64,000 bases of DNA from Paenibacillus ihuae (lineage in GTDB: Bacteria > Bacillota > Bacilli > Paenibacillales > Paenibacillaceae): NCBI RefSeq assembly GCF_001368795.1, contig NZ_LN831205.1, positions 72,245 to 136,244 of the forward strand. Direction: 5' to 3'. Within the stretch, counting starts at the first letter, position 1; the number at the start of each line of letters is the position of its first letter. Under the pieces are notes generated by a model that made no database searches, was not told the DNA's origin, and saw only the letters and a list, made by a program, of their open reading frames with translations. Positions 9,553 through 18,191 of this stretch are shown one piece after another. A program made the position numbers and the translations under genes.

Positions 9553-11244
9553 ATGAGTAAATTAATTGATAGCAGTATAACAATATACGAGGCTTTACAA
9601 AACATCAAAAACGGCAAGTTTGTTATGCCTGCATTTCAAAGACAGTATGTTTGGAGCATTGAGCAAATTGAAAAGTTGTGGGACTCCATTCTGCTTGATT
9701 ACCCAATTGCCACATTCCTGTTCTGGCACGTGGATGATGACAATGTGACATGGGATACATACTTCTGCAACTTCCTGTCTGAGGTAACGTTCGATAGCAG
9801 AAAACAGGCAGACAGCGTAAATTATGAACTGACCAGCATAGATGTGAAGATTACTGATACTGCGGTGTTGGACGGACAGCAGAGATTGACTTCTCTGTTT
9901 CTGTCCTTGTTAGGAGGTGCCTATATTCGGCAAAAACACTCAAGGAAGCAAAATGGTGGTGGATTGGTCACAAAGCTATTGATTGAATTGAATAAGAATA
10001 AGCTGACAGTTGATGAAGAGGAATATAATAGTAAAAAGTATGACATCAAGTTCAGTGAAAAGGTAGGTAAGCTGAGTCCGACACAGTTTGAAATTAAGAG
10101 TATTCTAGATGAGAAGTTCCAGGATGGATCAACCAGAGACCAAGCAATCGATGAAGCCATTGCCAATGTTCCGGCAGACAGTAAACAGTATGCAAGGGAT
10201 ATTCTAAATAAGCTGTATAATAAAATCTTTGTAGAAAAGCTGATTCGTTTTACAGAAATCCAGGACATGAAACAGGATGATGCCCTTGAGATGTTCGTAA
10301 GATTTAACAGCGGTGGCAAGGCACTCCGCAAATCGGAAATTACGATGTCCATCCTTGAGGCATATTGGCCAAGTGCAAAGACGGAGTTCGGAAAACTACT
10401 TGTGGAGTCTTATGATGGATTCGGTTCCGATTTTATTATCCGTTCTGCTCTTATGCTTTATGGTGATGTTGTAAAGTCAAATATTAACAAGCAGATAGCA
10501 GAGGAACTGAAGAATAACTGGAGTGCTTTCAGAAAGGCACTAAAGGATCTGGAAACTGTGCTGAAGGGCATGAAAATCGGGGTCAGCCGTTTTTCAAGCA
10601 GCTGGAACGTACTGTTACCTATAATCTACTTTATTTATTACAACCCAGAATATAATAAAAACCTTGATGGCATTCGTGCTTATTTGATTAGAGCCGTTCT
10701 GTTCACGTATTTCCAATCTGGCACAACTAGCAAACTTCAACAGATGAAGAGTAACATCAACAGCTATGATTATGAAATCAATGTGGATATGCTCAACCAG
10801 ATGAATGAACTCAGAGTAACGGACGGCAAAATTGAAGATGTACTCAATGCAGAAAAAGGCAGTAGAGTTGCTGGAGAGGCACTATATTATCTGTCCCTTG
10901 ACTGGATGAACAGAAACTTTAAGTATGAGCAAGACCATCTGCATCCATATGACAGATTTGAAGGTAACAAGCCTGTGTCTGTTTCTATGGAAGATTGGAA
11001 AAGGTGGCGTGGAAATCGTAATCGACTACCTAATCTACATTTGCTTGAAGGTAGAAGTAACGGGAGCAAAAATAATATGCGACTTGTTGATTATTACAAT
11101 GATATGAATGATCATCAGAAAGCGGAGTTTCTGAAGCAGGCTATGATTGCAGATGGTGTTTCACTTGAAATTGAGGATTTTGAAAAGTTTTATGAGGCAA
11201 GAAAAGCAATACTCTCGGAAAGGGTACGAGAGTTGCTAGGGTGA
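9553..11244 (+). CDS. GmrSD-like DUF262 / DUF1524 HNH nuclease
   Basis: 563 residues from ATG 9553, with AGAGG 8-12 bases before it. The longer frame from 9433 lacks a site. The N-terminal DUF262 domain has the hallmark DGQQR motif (near residue 105), the NTP-hydrolysing part, preceded by VMPAFQRQYVW. The C-terminal DUF1524 HNH-type nuclease shows HLHP (near 461), then the Asn-containing RNRLPNL and NN (near 506). This single-chain layout matches GmrSD and BrxU type IV restriction enzymes and SspE-like effectors that cut modified or foreign DNA. No other ssp, dnd or BREX genes are next to it. The location beside hsd genes supports defence. The true target cannot be read from the sequence. Confidence 0.88.
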   Translation: MSKLIDSSITIYEALQNIKNGKFVMPAFQRQYVWSIEQIEKLWDSILLDYPIATFLFWHVDDDNVTWDTYFCNFLSEVTFDSRKQADSVNYELTSIDVKITDTAVLDGQQRLTSLFLSLLGGAYIRQKHSRKQNGGGLVTKLLIELNKNKLTVDEEEYNSKKYDIKFSEKVGKLSPTQFEIKSILDEKFQDGSTRDQAIDEAIANVPADSKQYARDILNKLYNKIFVEKLIRFTEIQDMKQDDALEMFVRFNSGGKALRKSEITMSILEAYWPSAKTEFGKLLVESYDGFGSDFIIRSALMLYGDVVKSNINKQIAEELKNNWSAFRKALKDLETVLKGMKIGVSRFSSSWNVLLPIIYFIYYNPEYNKNLDGIRAYLIRAVLFTYFQSGTTSKLQQMKSNINSYDYEINVDMLNQMNELRVTDGKIEDVLNAEKGSRVAGEALYYLSLDWMNRNFKYEQDHLHPYDRFEGNKPVSVSMEDWKRWRGNRNRLPNLHLLEGRSNGSKNNMRLVDYYNDMNDHQKAEFLKQAMIADGVSLEIEDFEKFYEARKAILSERVRELLG

Positions 11245-11505
11245 TTAACTTTTGTTAGGTCAAATAGATATATTTACGAGTGGTAAGGTTGAATGTGAAA
11301 CATATCGTATTGACAAATAACATGGACCCAAACCACTTTTATTTTTAACAATAACTAATACCTCCTTAGGAAAAATTAACCGTTTGGTTCCCGACGTTAC
11401 CCACTTTTTTAGATCTATTATGTGTTGACACTGTATACTCATCCCATGTGGAGGCTGTTTGTTCCTTGATCTATAAAGGTGTATCCAACAAATAAATCCC
11501 TGATA

Positions 11506-11712
11506 TTACAAATATACTCGTGCTAAAAATCGAATAAAGCCATGATAAAACCATCTAATCGCTAAATGGAGCACGGTGTAAACCCAGATCCATGCGATTC
11601 CGCAGAGCCGACCGATTTTCAGGATTTTCTCCTGCATTTCGCTCGGTTTTTTTCTCTTTTTCCTATTTCTCAGCCCCCTCGCCTTATCACCCCAATCTTT
11701 TTTCACATCCAT
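11506..11712 (-). CDS. Possible small basic membrane protein
   Basis: 68 codons on the minus strand, with a GAGAGAGGG site just before the ATG. The N-terminal third is very basic (NRKKRKK) and is followed by one hydrophobic, aromatic-rich segment (about residues 34-60). I do not recognise a family. The surrounding 11245-12247 gap (about 1 kb) is otherwise empty apart from C/T-rich stretches. The call rests on the binding site and composition only, so it may be a chance frame. Confidence 0.3.
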   Translation of the reverse strand: MDVKKDWGDKARGLRNRKKRKKPSEMQEKILKIGRLCGIAWIWVYTVLHLAIRWFYHGFIRFLARVYL

Positions 11713-12247
11713 TTTCCCTCTCTCTTTTTTTTAACTTAACCTCTGGAATCCCTTTCCACACCTGCATTCTCCATTTTTATCGACTCTTTCCCTCCAGTTT
11801 TTAAGCATATCTCAAGTGTTTCCTCGGCTTTTTAATCGATCATTTACCCTGATTATGTTCTTCCTAAACCCGGCACTTTACCTATGTTTTCTCCTGCTCT
11901 GACGGTAGATGGTTAGGTATTTGACGTAGAGAAGAAAAAAGGCGAGAGAAGGCTGAGATGCTTGTTGGAAGTGGAGTTTGGGCGATTGGAACGGGAGGAG
12001 GCGGCCCCTGTTTTTGTAGCAAGAGTTTATTTATTCAGGTAACGGTGGAATGCGGGTTTGAGGATTGTTTTTTAACAGAAGTTTATTCATTTTGACGTCA
12101 AGCGTTGAAAATTAAGGGGGTTAAGCACAAGTGAAATGTGGATATTTGAGAGTGTCCCGAATTTTGTGTTCATTACTATTTCTGAAGTAAACACAGCTGT
12201 GATGAGCTTATATCCAGTTTACATTTCAGTTTGCTTATTAGTGAGAG

Positions 12248-13003
12248 TTATAATATTTTTTCCAAGTCGTGGTCAATCTCCTCGAATTTCCTGTACTCAT
12301 GCAGGATATTCAACGAATCCAAATATAAATGTAAAATTTCATTATCGCAAAATAATATGTCAGCTGTGCCGATATGAATGTCGATTTTTAGTTTACCGCG
12401 AATTTTTTCCGCATTTTGCCGTACCAAGCATAAAATATTGTTTTCCTCCAAATACCATTCTTCTCTCATCATATCTTCGTATAACTCGATGACTTTTTCC
12501 GGTGCTACCCCCACAGTACGGAATTCTTTGAGATAGAGATGGTGATAGGTTCCTGCGTAAGGGGTTACGGAACCAAACAGCTCGGGGTGCTTAACTGCAT
12601 AATAAAACGCCATGTTGCCGCCCATCGAAAACCCTGACAGCATTCTGTTCTCACGGGTTGTGTCCGTTCTGTACTGACCGTCGATATGGGGAATCAGTTC
12701 CTTAATAAGGATGGACTCAATTTGCAATAAGGCATCGAAATAATTGTCTTCCGACGAAATAGCGTTGATAAAAACAGTAATGACTCGTCTGTTTTTATAG
12801 ACCTTTTCCAGCGGCCATATCTCGGAAGATTCGTTGCCCGTCCATCCGTGAATGTGGTACGCAACCGGATATTTTTCGCCGCAGTCTTTGTACCCAGACG
12901 GAAGATAGATATTATAACCTACTTCATGATTTAATACTTGGCTGTAAAATGTTTTATGAGTAACATATTGAGGTGATTCTGCTGGTGGGTTTACAAAGTT
13001 CAT
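12248..13003 (-). CDS. Esterase of the alpha/beta hydrolase (esterase D) family
   Basis: 251 residues with GGAGGAG before the ATG. The nucleophile elbow GFSMGG (Ser near residue 123), the oxyanion-side HIHG motif near the N-terminus, an Asp in GTADI and a late His in IDHD form a standard hydrolase triad. The fold matches PF00756 esterases, which hydrolyse acyl esters such as feruloyl, acetyl or siderophore esters. There is no signal peptide, so it acts in the cytoplasm. It stands alone on the minus strand. A feruloyl or acetyl-xylan esterase role would fit the xylanase and pectin genes elsewhere, but the sequence does not decide this. Confidence 0.85.
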   Translation of the reverse strand: MNFVNPPAESPQYVTHKTFYSQVLNHEVGYNIYLPSGYKDCGEKYPVAYHIHGWTGNESSEIWPLEKVYKNRRVITVFINAISSEDNYFDALLQIESILIKELIPHIDGQYRTDTTRENRMLSGFSMGGNMAFYYAVKHPELFGSVTPYAGTYHHLYLKEFRTVGVAPEKVIELYEDMMREEWYLEENNILCLVRQNAEKIRGKLKIDIHIGTADILFCDNEILHLYLDSLNILHEYRKFEEIDHDLEKIL

Positions 13004-13234
13004 TCAACACTCCTCCGATGCCGACTAATATAAATTATTGACCTTAAGAAAACAATTACATCTTAAAAAATATTTCTACTATTTGATTATATTGCTAGAC
13101 AGACAGTTATTCAAAGAATGAGATAGGACTAAACAAAATGTGACGGTAGCAGAACCCTTCCAGCATGGCGGATGGGTTCTTAGGTTTATATGGTTCTACG
13201 AGTTAATGAATTCTATCCAATGACAGCATAACGA

Positions 13235-13270
13235 AGAGATGTGCGGGAATCCCCACGTCTCTTTTTTTTG
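13235..13270 (+). terminator. Strong terminator hairpin in the gap before the ECF sigma gene
   Basis: GAGATGTGCGGG pairs with CCCCACGTCTC (one bulge), followed by eight T. A second hairpin at about 13150-13182 pairs AGAACCC-TTCC with GGATGGGTTCT. No gene precedes them on the plus strand, so they may end a small untranslated RNA within the 403-base gap 13004-13406. Confidence 0.5.
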
Positions 13271-13406
13271 TTACCACGCGTGAATTCCGGCTGGAAAATG
13301 AAATGAAGGTAATAATTCTATAAAGGTATATTTTTCAAATAAAAACAAAAAAATATGTGCAAGGATTCTTATTGGTCAATCGTATCCAGTATAGAAAGGA
13401 GAAGCA

Positions 13407-13907
13407 ATGGCCCAATTACCGATTGATATCAACGATAATATTTCAGCTGCACTCACCAAATATTCTGACCTTGTACGCCGAATATGCTTTCTATATCTAC
13501 ATAATAGCGCAGATGTGGATGATGTTTTTCAGGAAGTGTTCTTAAAGTTGTTGCAGAATAACTCCCGCTTTGAAAGTGATGAACATGAAAAGGCATGGCT
13601 AATAAGAGTTACGATCAATAAATGCAAGGACCTCTTAAAAAGCTTTTGGCGAAAGAAAATGGTTTCAATTGAAGGCATAGAATTGCCATTTGAAGATCAA
13701 GCCGAAAATGAACTCCTGCAGGTCGTTTTATCGCTTCCGGACAAGTACAAGGATGTTATCTATCTATTTTATTACGAGGAGTATACCGTGCCTGAAATGG
13801 CTCAGTTACTAAATAAAAAAGTAAATACCATTTATTCTCACTTACACAGAGCAAGGGAACTTATGAAACAAAAGTTAGGAGGTAAAGAACATGATTTCAC
13901 GTTTTAA
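13407..13907 (+). CDS. ECF-type RNA polymerase sigma factor
   Basis: 166 residues, typical for extracytoplasmic-function sigma factors. Start ATG with AAAGGAGAAG just upstream. Region 2 holds VDDVFQEVFLKLL (the DD-xQExF core-binding helix, residues about 40-55) and region 4 holds YTVPEMAQLLNKKVNTIYSHLHRAR (residues about 128-152), the helix-turn-helix that reads the -35 element. The gene overlaps the next one by 17 bases. That gene encodes an RsgI-like membrane anti-sigma factor, so activity is probably controlled by an envelope signal. Autoregulation is likely but I cannot assign the promoter. Confidence 0.93.
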   Translation: MAQLPIDINDNISAALTKYSDLVRRICFLYLHNSADVDDVFQEVFLKLLQNNSRFESDEHEKAWLIRVTINKCKDLLKSFWRKKMVSIEGIELPFEDQAENELLQVVLSLPDKYKDVIYLFYYEEYTVPEMAQLLNKKVNTIYSHLHRARELMKQKLGGKEHDFTF

Positions 13908-15021
13908 ATCTGCGATCAATCAAATCAAAGCCGAAGACGACTTAATAAGCAGAACGGAAGGTTTTCTAAAGGACGCATTAATAAATGAGAATACTAAAAA
14001 CATTAAATTCAATCATTGGAGGACATTCATTATGAAGAAAAAGTTAGTAGCAGCTTGCATGGCAACCTTATTAGTTGGTGGAAGCGGTTCGGCATACGCC
14101 TATTATCAAACACCGGTATCATACCTTAGCCTGGACATTAACCCTAGCGTAGAAATAGGCGTTAACGCATTTGATAAAGTTGTAAAAGTTAAAGGAATGA
14201 ATGACGACGGCATCAAGATATTGGCTAATGTAAACATAAAGGGTTCTAATGTTACTGTAGCTGTCAGCACACTGGTTTATTCTGCCGTTGATAATGGTTT
14301 TATAGCTGATGACGGTTCATCTGTTGTTTCTCTTACCTCTGAAACAGATGATTCAAATACTGCAGCCGAACTTGAAAATGATGCTGAAACCGGAGTAAAT
14401 CAGGCTTTACAGGAAACTGACACAACAGCAACTGTTATAAAAGATAATGTTGCCCTTGCCCGCAGGGATCAGGCGAGAGCTATAGGTATCAGCCCTGGAA
14501 AGCTTAATCTTATAAATAAGCTTCAAAAGGTTGATCCAACCGCTACTGTGGATGAATATAAAGATGCAAGTGTCAAAGATATAATGAAAACTATAAAAGA
14601 TAGTAAAGACAAGCTTAAGAATAACGCTGATAATAAGGATGAAAATAAAGATCAAACCAATAGTACAACCGACAATAGTACAACCGACAATAATACCAAT
14701 ACTAGCACCACTAACACCGGCACTGCCGCAGACTCAAGCGATGCAAATAATACAAATGCAGCTAAAACAAATAATGCATCTAAACCTAATGAAAAAGAAG
14801 ATAAGATAAGCGATGAGGACAAGGATAGTAAAGGTAAAGATAATAATGCCGCCAGCGTGACCAATAAATCTAATAAAGCTGAAGATGAAGTTAAGGATAA
14901 AAATGAAGTAGAAAACAAAAACCAGGGCGCAACCAAAAGTAATGCTGCAGCTCATGGAAATAATAATGATGCAAATGCAAATAAGAATAGTGATGAAAAA
15001 GATAAGAATGAAGATAATTAA
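13891..15021 (+). CDS. RsgI-like membrane anti-sigma factor with a low-complexity tail
   Basis: 376 residues. Start ATG with TTAGGAGGT. Residues 1-48 are cytoplasmic and would bind the sigma factor. One membrane helix follows (about 49-70). The segment YLSLDINPSVEIGVNAFDKV (about 78-97) is the signature of the conserved extracellular domain of anti-sigma-I factor RsgI proteins, whose processing releases SigI. From about residue 230 the protein is an Asn/Lys/Asp/Thr-rich disordered tail, including a duplicated NSTTD unit, where clostridial RsgI proteins often carry a carbohydrate-binding module. The 17-base overlap with the sigma gene shows they work as a pair. The signal sensed is unknown. 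Confidence 0.82.
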   Translation: MISRFKSAINQIKAEDDLISRTEGFLKDALINENTKNIKFNHWRTFIMKKKLVAACMATLLVGGSGSAYAYYQTPVSYLSLDINPSVEIGVNAFDKVVKVKGMNDDGIKILANVNIKGSNVTVAVSTLVYSAVDNGFIADDGSSVVSLTSETDDSNTAAELENDAETGVNQALQETDTTATVIKDNVALARRDQARAIGISPGKLNLINKLQKVDPTATVDEYKDASVKDIMKTIKDSKDKLKNNADNKDENKDQTNSTTDNSTTDNNTNTSTTNTGTAADSSDANNTNAAKTNNASKPNEKEDKISDEDKDSKGKDNNAASVTNKSNKAEDEVKDKNEVENKNQGATKSNAAAHGNNNDANANKNSDEKDKNEDN

Positions 15022-15113
15022 CTAAAGCAAAATCCTACCTTGAGAAGAAGTATGGGCTATGTTGTTCTGGAAAAAATTTCAATTAAACTTACAGCCAATC
15101 AATAGATAGCATA

Positions 15114-15160
15114 AAAAACTGCCTGATTCTTTTAACCAAAGAGGATTAGGCAGTTTTGTA
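15114..15160. terminator. Bidirectional terminator between the anti-sigma gene and the RT gene
   Basis: AAAACTGCCTGATTCTTT pairs with AAAGAGGATTAGGCAGTTTT across a 5-base loop, with A-rich and T-rich flanks on both sides. It lies between two convergent genes and can serve both. Confidence 0.8.
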
Positions 15161-15191
15161 CTTTGAATTAAATCGATACTCCTAACTCAAA

Positions 15192-16118
15192 TCATAACTT
15201 AGGAATAAAGCGAGCAATATAGTTTCCAGATTTGGATTTAATTTTACGGGAACAAAAAGTGGACCCTAAGAATTCGAAAGACACGTTTGAATAGTTTCCT
15301 TTTCGGTTAGCATCTTTGCAATAAACAATTTTAGTTTTTTGTGGATGGGTGGCAAGTTTGTGATTTCTGAATCTTTCTTGGATTTGGGACAGTAACTCTT
15401 TCGCGCTGGATTCACTTTTGCAATGACAAATTATATCATCAGTGTAACGTTCGAAAGGAATATTAGGATGATTCTTTTGCATCCACTCATCAAATATATA
15501 GTGCAAATAAAAGTTGTTCAGTAAAAAGTTTAGTTTGTTACCTTGTGCGAGCCCCTTCTTTGTCTTGATTAATGCCCCGTTTTTCGTTTGGACAGGTGCT
15601 GTCATCATTCGGTGTGTGTATAACAATACCCATTTATCCCTTATGTGTTTCTCTAACATATTCATTAGTATCTGATGGTCAATGTTATCGCCAAATTTTT
15701 CAATATCCAGTACAAGAGCCCAATCATATCGTAAACACCGTTTTCCGGCCAGTTCTATAGCGTCTTCCCGTGCCTGTGATTTTTGCTTATACCCATAAGA
15801 GTTCGGATGAAAGAGAACCTCCAATTTGGGGGAAAGTTTATTCTTTAAGACAGTTTGTACAATAAAATCTTTCACAGTTGGAATGCCTATAGGCCTCCAT
15901 CCACCCTTTTTTTTGCGTATATAGACCCTGCGAACAGGGGAAGGAATATAATTGCCGGATGTCATCTGATCCCACTGTTCATGTACAAGTTTTATTCGAT
16001 TCCGATTATAGTTTTGTATTGTCTGACCATCTACGCCTACTACTTTGGTTTTTTTTGATTGTTTGAATGCCTCCCAGAATACTTTCTTTGGTATTTGAAA
16101 TCGTCCAGTTCTCTCCAT
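15192..16118 (-). pseudogene. ltrA: Truncated group II intron reverse transcriptase
   Basis: 308 residues, where intact intron proteins have about 420. RT motifs run in order up to FEFLG and the frame ends at RFIPKL, so the maturase (X) domain is missing. The catalytic core is altered: YTDD (near residue 225) replaces YADD, FGDNIDH replaces FFDNIDH, and the usual PQGGVISPLL block reads AQGNKLNFLL. Only 225 bases separate its start from the divergent dus gene, too few for intron domains I-III, and I see no domain V. It is best read as a decayed intron ORF. A domesticated RT is less likely. Confidence 0.85.
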
Positions 16119-16233
16119 TTTCCCCCTCCTTATTGATCAATGGATAACTATAAGAATGTTATATGTACTGGTGTTTGTTTTGCTTGTGTAGCAGCCTATC
16201 ATGGGTTCGTCTTTTTCGTTTAGAGATAAAATT

Positions 16234-16362
16234 ATGATATACTTTGCTTTAACATGCTGTAGGTGAAGAAGCAAGGGAATAAACAGGTTAGTTTACTATT
16301 ACGGGATAAAGAGTGTCCCGGCATTTATAGAGAGGTTATTAATATGACAAATAATTTTTGGC
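16234..16362 (+). repeat. dus promoter/leader, copy 1 of a direct repeat
   Basis: From TGATATACTTTGCTTTAAC through the leader to ATGACAAATAATTTTTGG at the start of dus. The same stretch recurs with scattered differences at 21498-21624. It holds a TATACT -10-like hexamer (16238-16243) and the AGAGAGG binding site of dus. Confidence 0.85.
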
Positions 16363-17333
16363 GTGATTTACCACGTCCTTTTTTCATACTGGCGCCCATG
16401 GAGGATGTGACGGATGTTGTTTTTCGCCATGTCGTAAGCATTGCTGCCAGACCAGATGTGTTTTTTACGGAGTTTGCGAATACAGAGAGCTATTGTCACC
16501 CGGAGGGGCACCATGCAGTGCGCGGGCGTTTGACTTTTACAGAGGATGAACAGCCCATTGTAGCGCATATCTGGGGAGACAAGCCGGAATACTTCCGTCA
16601 GATGAGCATCGGGATGGCAGAGGAAGGCTTCAAAGGCATCGACATCAATATGGGCTGTCCTGTAGCGAATGTAGCAGAGAACGGGAAGGGAAGCGGCCTG
16701 ATCTGCCGTCCCGAACTCGCAGCGGAGATTATCCAGGCTGCCAAAGCCGGGGGACTGCCCGTCAGTGTAAAAACAAGGCTCGGTTTCACTGACATCGACG
16801 AATGGCGCGGCTGGTTAACCCATATTTTGCAGCAAGACATTGTGAATCTGTCCATTCATCTGCGCACCAGAGAAGAAATGAGCAAAGCAGATGCCCACTG
16901 GGAGCTGATTCCGGAGATCAAGAAGCTTCGTGATGAGGTGGCACCGGGCACACTGCTGACCATTAACGGGGACATCCCTGACCGTCAGACCGGCCTCAGG
17001 CTCGCTGAGCAGTACGGTGTGGATGGGATTATGATCGGACGCGGAATTTTTCATAATCCGTTTGCTTTTGAGCAGGAGCCGAAGGAGCACAGCAGTGAGG
17101 AATTGCTTGATCTGCTAAGGCTGCATCTGGATCTCTATGATCAATACGCAGGACAGGCACCACGTTCGTTCAGCCCTCTTCAACGATTCTTCAAAATCTA
17201 TGTACGCGGATTCCGCGGGGCAAGTGAATTAAGAAATAACTTAATGAACACTAAGTCCACAAGTGAAGTGCGGGCGCTGCTCGATGAATTTAGAAACAAG
17301 GAGCATGACATAGCGGAAGAACGTGAGGATTAA
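16344..17333 (+). CDS. dus: tRNA-dihydrouridine synthase
   Basis: 329 residues from ATG 16344, which has GAGAGG eight bases before it. A longer frame from 16263 lies in the leader. This FMN-dependent TIM-barrel enzyme reduces uridine to dihydrouridine in tRNA. Visible family features are LAPMEDVTD at the N-terminus, FTEF, DINMGCP (cofactor and substrate loop), VKTRLGF and [13 protein letters not shown] (phosphate-binding end of the barrel). The usual catalytic Cys is the one in NMGCPV, with family-specific spacing. The gene is monocistronic and was followed by the hairpin into which the IS element inserted. Confidence 0.93.
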   Translation: MTNNFWRDLPRPFFILAPMEDVTDVVFRHVVSIAARPDVFFTEFANTESYCHPEGHHAVRGRLTFTEDEQPIVAHIWGDKPEYFRQMSIGMAEEGFKGIDINMGCPVANVAENGKGSGLICRPELAAEIIQAAKAGGLPVSVKTRLGFTDIDEWRGWLTHILQQDIVNLSIHLRTREEMSKADAHWELIPEIKKLRDEVAPGTLLTINGDIPDRQTGLRLAEQYGVDGIMIGRGIFHNPFAFEQEPKEHSSEELLDLLRLHLDLYDQYAGQAPRSFSPLQRFFKIYVRGFRGASELRNNLMNTKSTSEVRALLDEFRNKEHDIAEERED

Positions 17334-17392
17334 GCAGCCAAGTTAAAATGGATAAAAGACGCGAAAAGATTGAGGATCGGCGGAATGGAGAG

Positions 17393-17491
17393 GGGACAAG
17401 CCCGGAGCCAGCAAGCCTTTCCTCTGTATGTTTTGGGGTCCCCGCAAAGTACCTGAGTCATCTTCGAAGCTAAAGCCCCACTTTGTGGGGT
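17393..17491 (+). promoter_or_regulatory. Possible attenuator with alternative hairpins, split by the IS element
   Basis: Three pairings compete. GGGGAC (17393-17398) can pair with GTCCCC (about 17438-17443). CCCCGCAAAGT (17440-17450) can pair with ACTTTGTGGGG (17480-17490). That last segment is also half of the compact hairpin CCCCAC-TTT-GTGGGG (17476-17490). Before the IS inserted, this lay directly upstream of the SF0329 gene. It may be a conditional terminator or simply the dus terminator. No known riboswitch class was recognised. Confidence 0.4.
17475..17491. repeat. Target-site duplication of the IS1182 element, left copy
   Basis: The 17 bases GCCCCACTTTGTGGGGT abut the left inverted repeat and recur exactly at 19053-19069 after the right end. 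The sequence is a 6-bp hairpin with a TTT loop. Confidence 0.9.
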
Positions 17492-17604
17492 TCAGGCTGT
17501 CGAGAACGTCTCGACAGCTTTATTTATGTGTAATTAATTTAAGACGACACCGCGTTAATGTTGTATAATATAGGTAACTATTTATAGAACGGATGGTGTG
17601 TTGA

Positions 17605-18177
17605 ATGTTGCGTCCCAACCGAGAAAAACAACAATCTTATGAGTTTGTTTCCATCGAAGATTTGGTTCCCGGAGATCACTTGCTCCGCAAAATAGATAAG
17701 TATATTGATTTTTCATTTATCGATGAGAAAGTTCGACCCCTGTACTGCGCAGATAACGGTCGTCCAGCCATCGATCCGGTGATCTTGTTTAAGATGATTT
17801 TTCTTGGATACTTTTACGGTATTCGTTCCGAACGTCAATTGGAGCGGGAGATCCAAACCAATTTGGCCTACCGCTGGTTTTTAGGGCTGGGGCTGATGGA
17901 CAAGGTTCCAGATCATACGACCATTAGCTGGAACCGGCGGACCCGGTTTAAAGATACGAATATCTTCCAGGATATTTTCGATGAGATTGTTCTCCAAGCC
18001 ATTTCACACCGAATGGTCGGCGGACGTGTCCTTGTTACGGATTCGACTCACGTCAAAGCCAATGCGAATAAGCACCAGTACACCAAACAAATGGTTTTGC
18101 AAAATACAAAGGACTATGTGGACGAGCTCAACGCTGCTGTGGCCGAGGACCGGAAGGCACATGGAAAAAAGCCCTAA
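17605..18177 (+). CDS. IS1182-family transposase, first frame
   Basis: 190 residues. This is the N-terminal helix-turn-helix/DUF772-type region (for example GYFYGIRSERQLER) and the start of the DDE nuclease with its first Asp in VTDSTHVKAN. It stops at TAA 18175-18177, directly after a slippery run. The rest of the protein continues in the -1 frame from there. Alone it lacks the second Asp and the Glu, so it cannot be an active transposase. A TATAAT-like box at about 17562 lies upstream. Confidence 0.9.
   Translation: MLRPNREKQQSYEFVSIEDLVPGDHLLRKIDKYIDFSFIDEKVRPLYCADNGRPAIDPVILFKMIFLGYFYGIRSERQLEREIQTNLAYRWFLGLGLMDKVPDHTTISWNRRTRFKDTNIFQDIFDEIVLQAISHRMVGGRVLVTDSTHVKANANKHQYTKQMVLQNTKDYVDELNAAVAEDRKAHGKKP
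18165..18177 (+). promoter_or_regulatory. Candidate programmed -1 frameshift site in the transposase
   Basis: The heptamer A AAA AAG (18165-18171) is in the correct phase (codons GGA AAA AAG) and is followed by CCC TAA. A one-base backward slip reads on as KKALKPREEVNEEKE into the second frame without interruption. This heptamer is the most efficient bacterial -1 slip site known. No clear downstream stem was found. Confidence 0.6.
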
Positions 18178-18191
18178 AACCTAGAGAGGAA

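Noticed and set aside
11592..11804. Phe/Ser/Pro-rich plus-strand frame
   Set aside because: It reflects a C/T-rich tract opposite the more plausible small minus-strand frame, and has no start signals.
12148..12180. GAGAGTGTCCCGAATTTTGTG, which looks like an IS256-type terminal repeat
   Set aside because: No transposase piece or matching second end is found nearby, so it cannot be supported.
14407..14955. Several minus-strand frames opposite the anti-sigma tail
   Set aside because: They are mirror images of the low-complexity Asn/Asp/Lys codons of the plus-strand gene and have no binding sites.
16119..16343. Group II intron RNA upstream of the reverse transcriptase
   Set aside because: The gap to dus is only 225 bases, too short for domains I-III, and no domain V-like hairpin was seen on either side.
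17393..17491. Known riboswitch (c-di-AMP, guanidine, T-box)
   Set aside because: None of the conserved core sequences of these classes is present. Only alternative pairings are visible.
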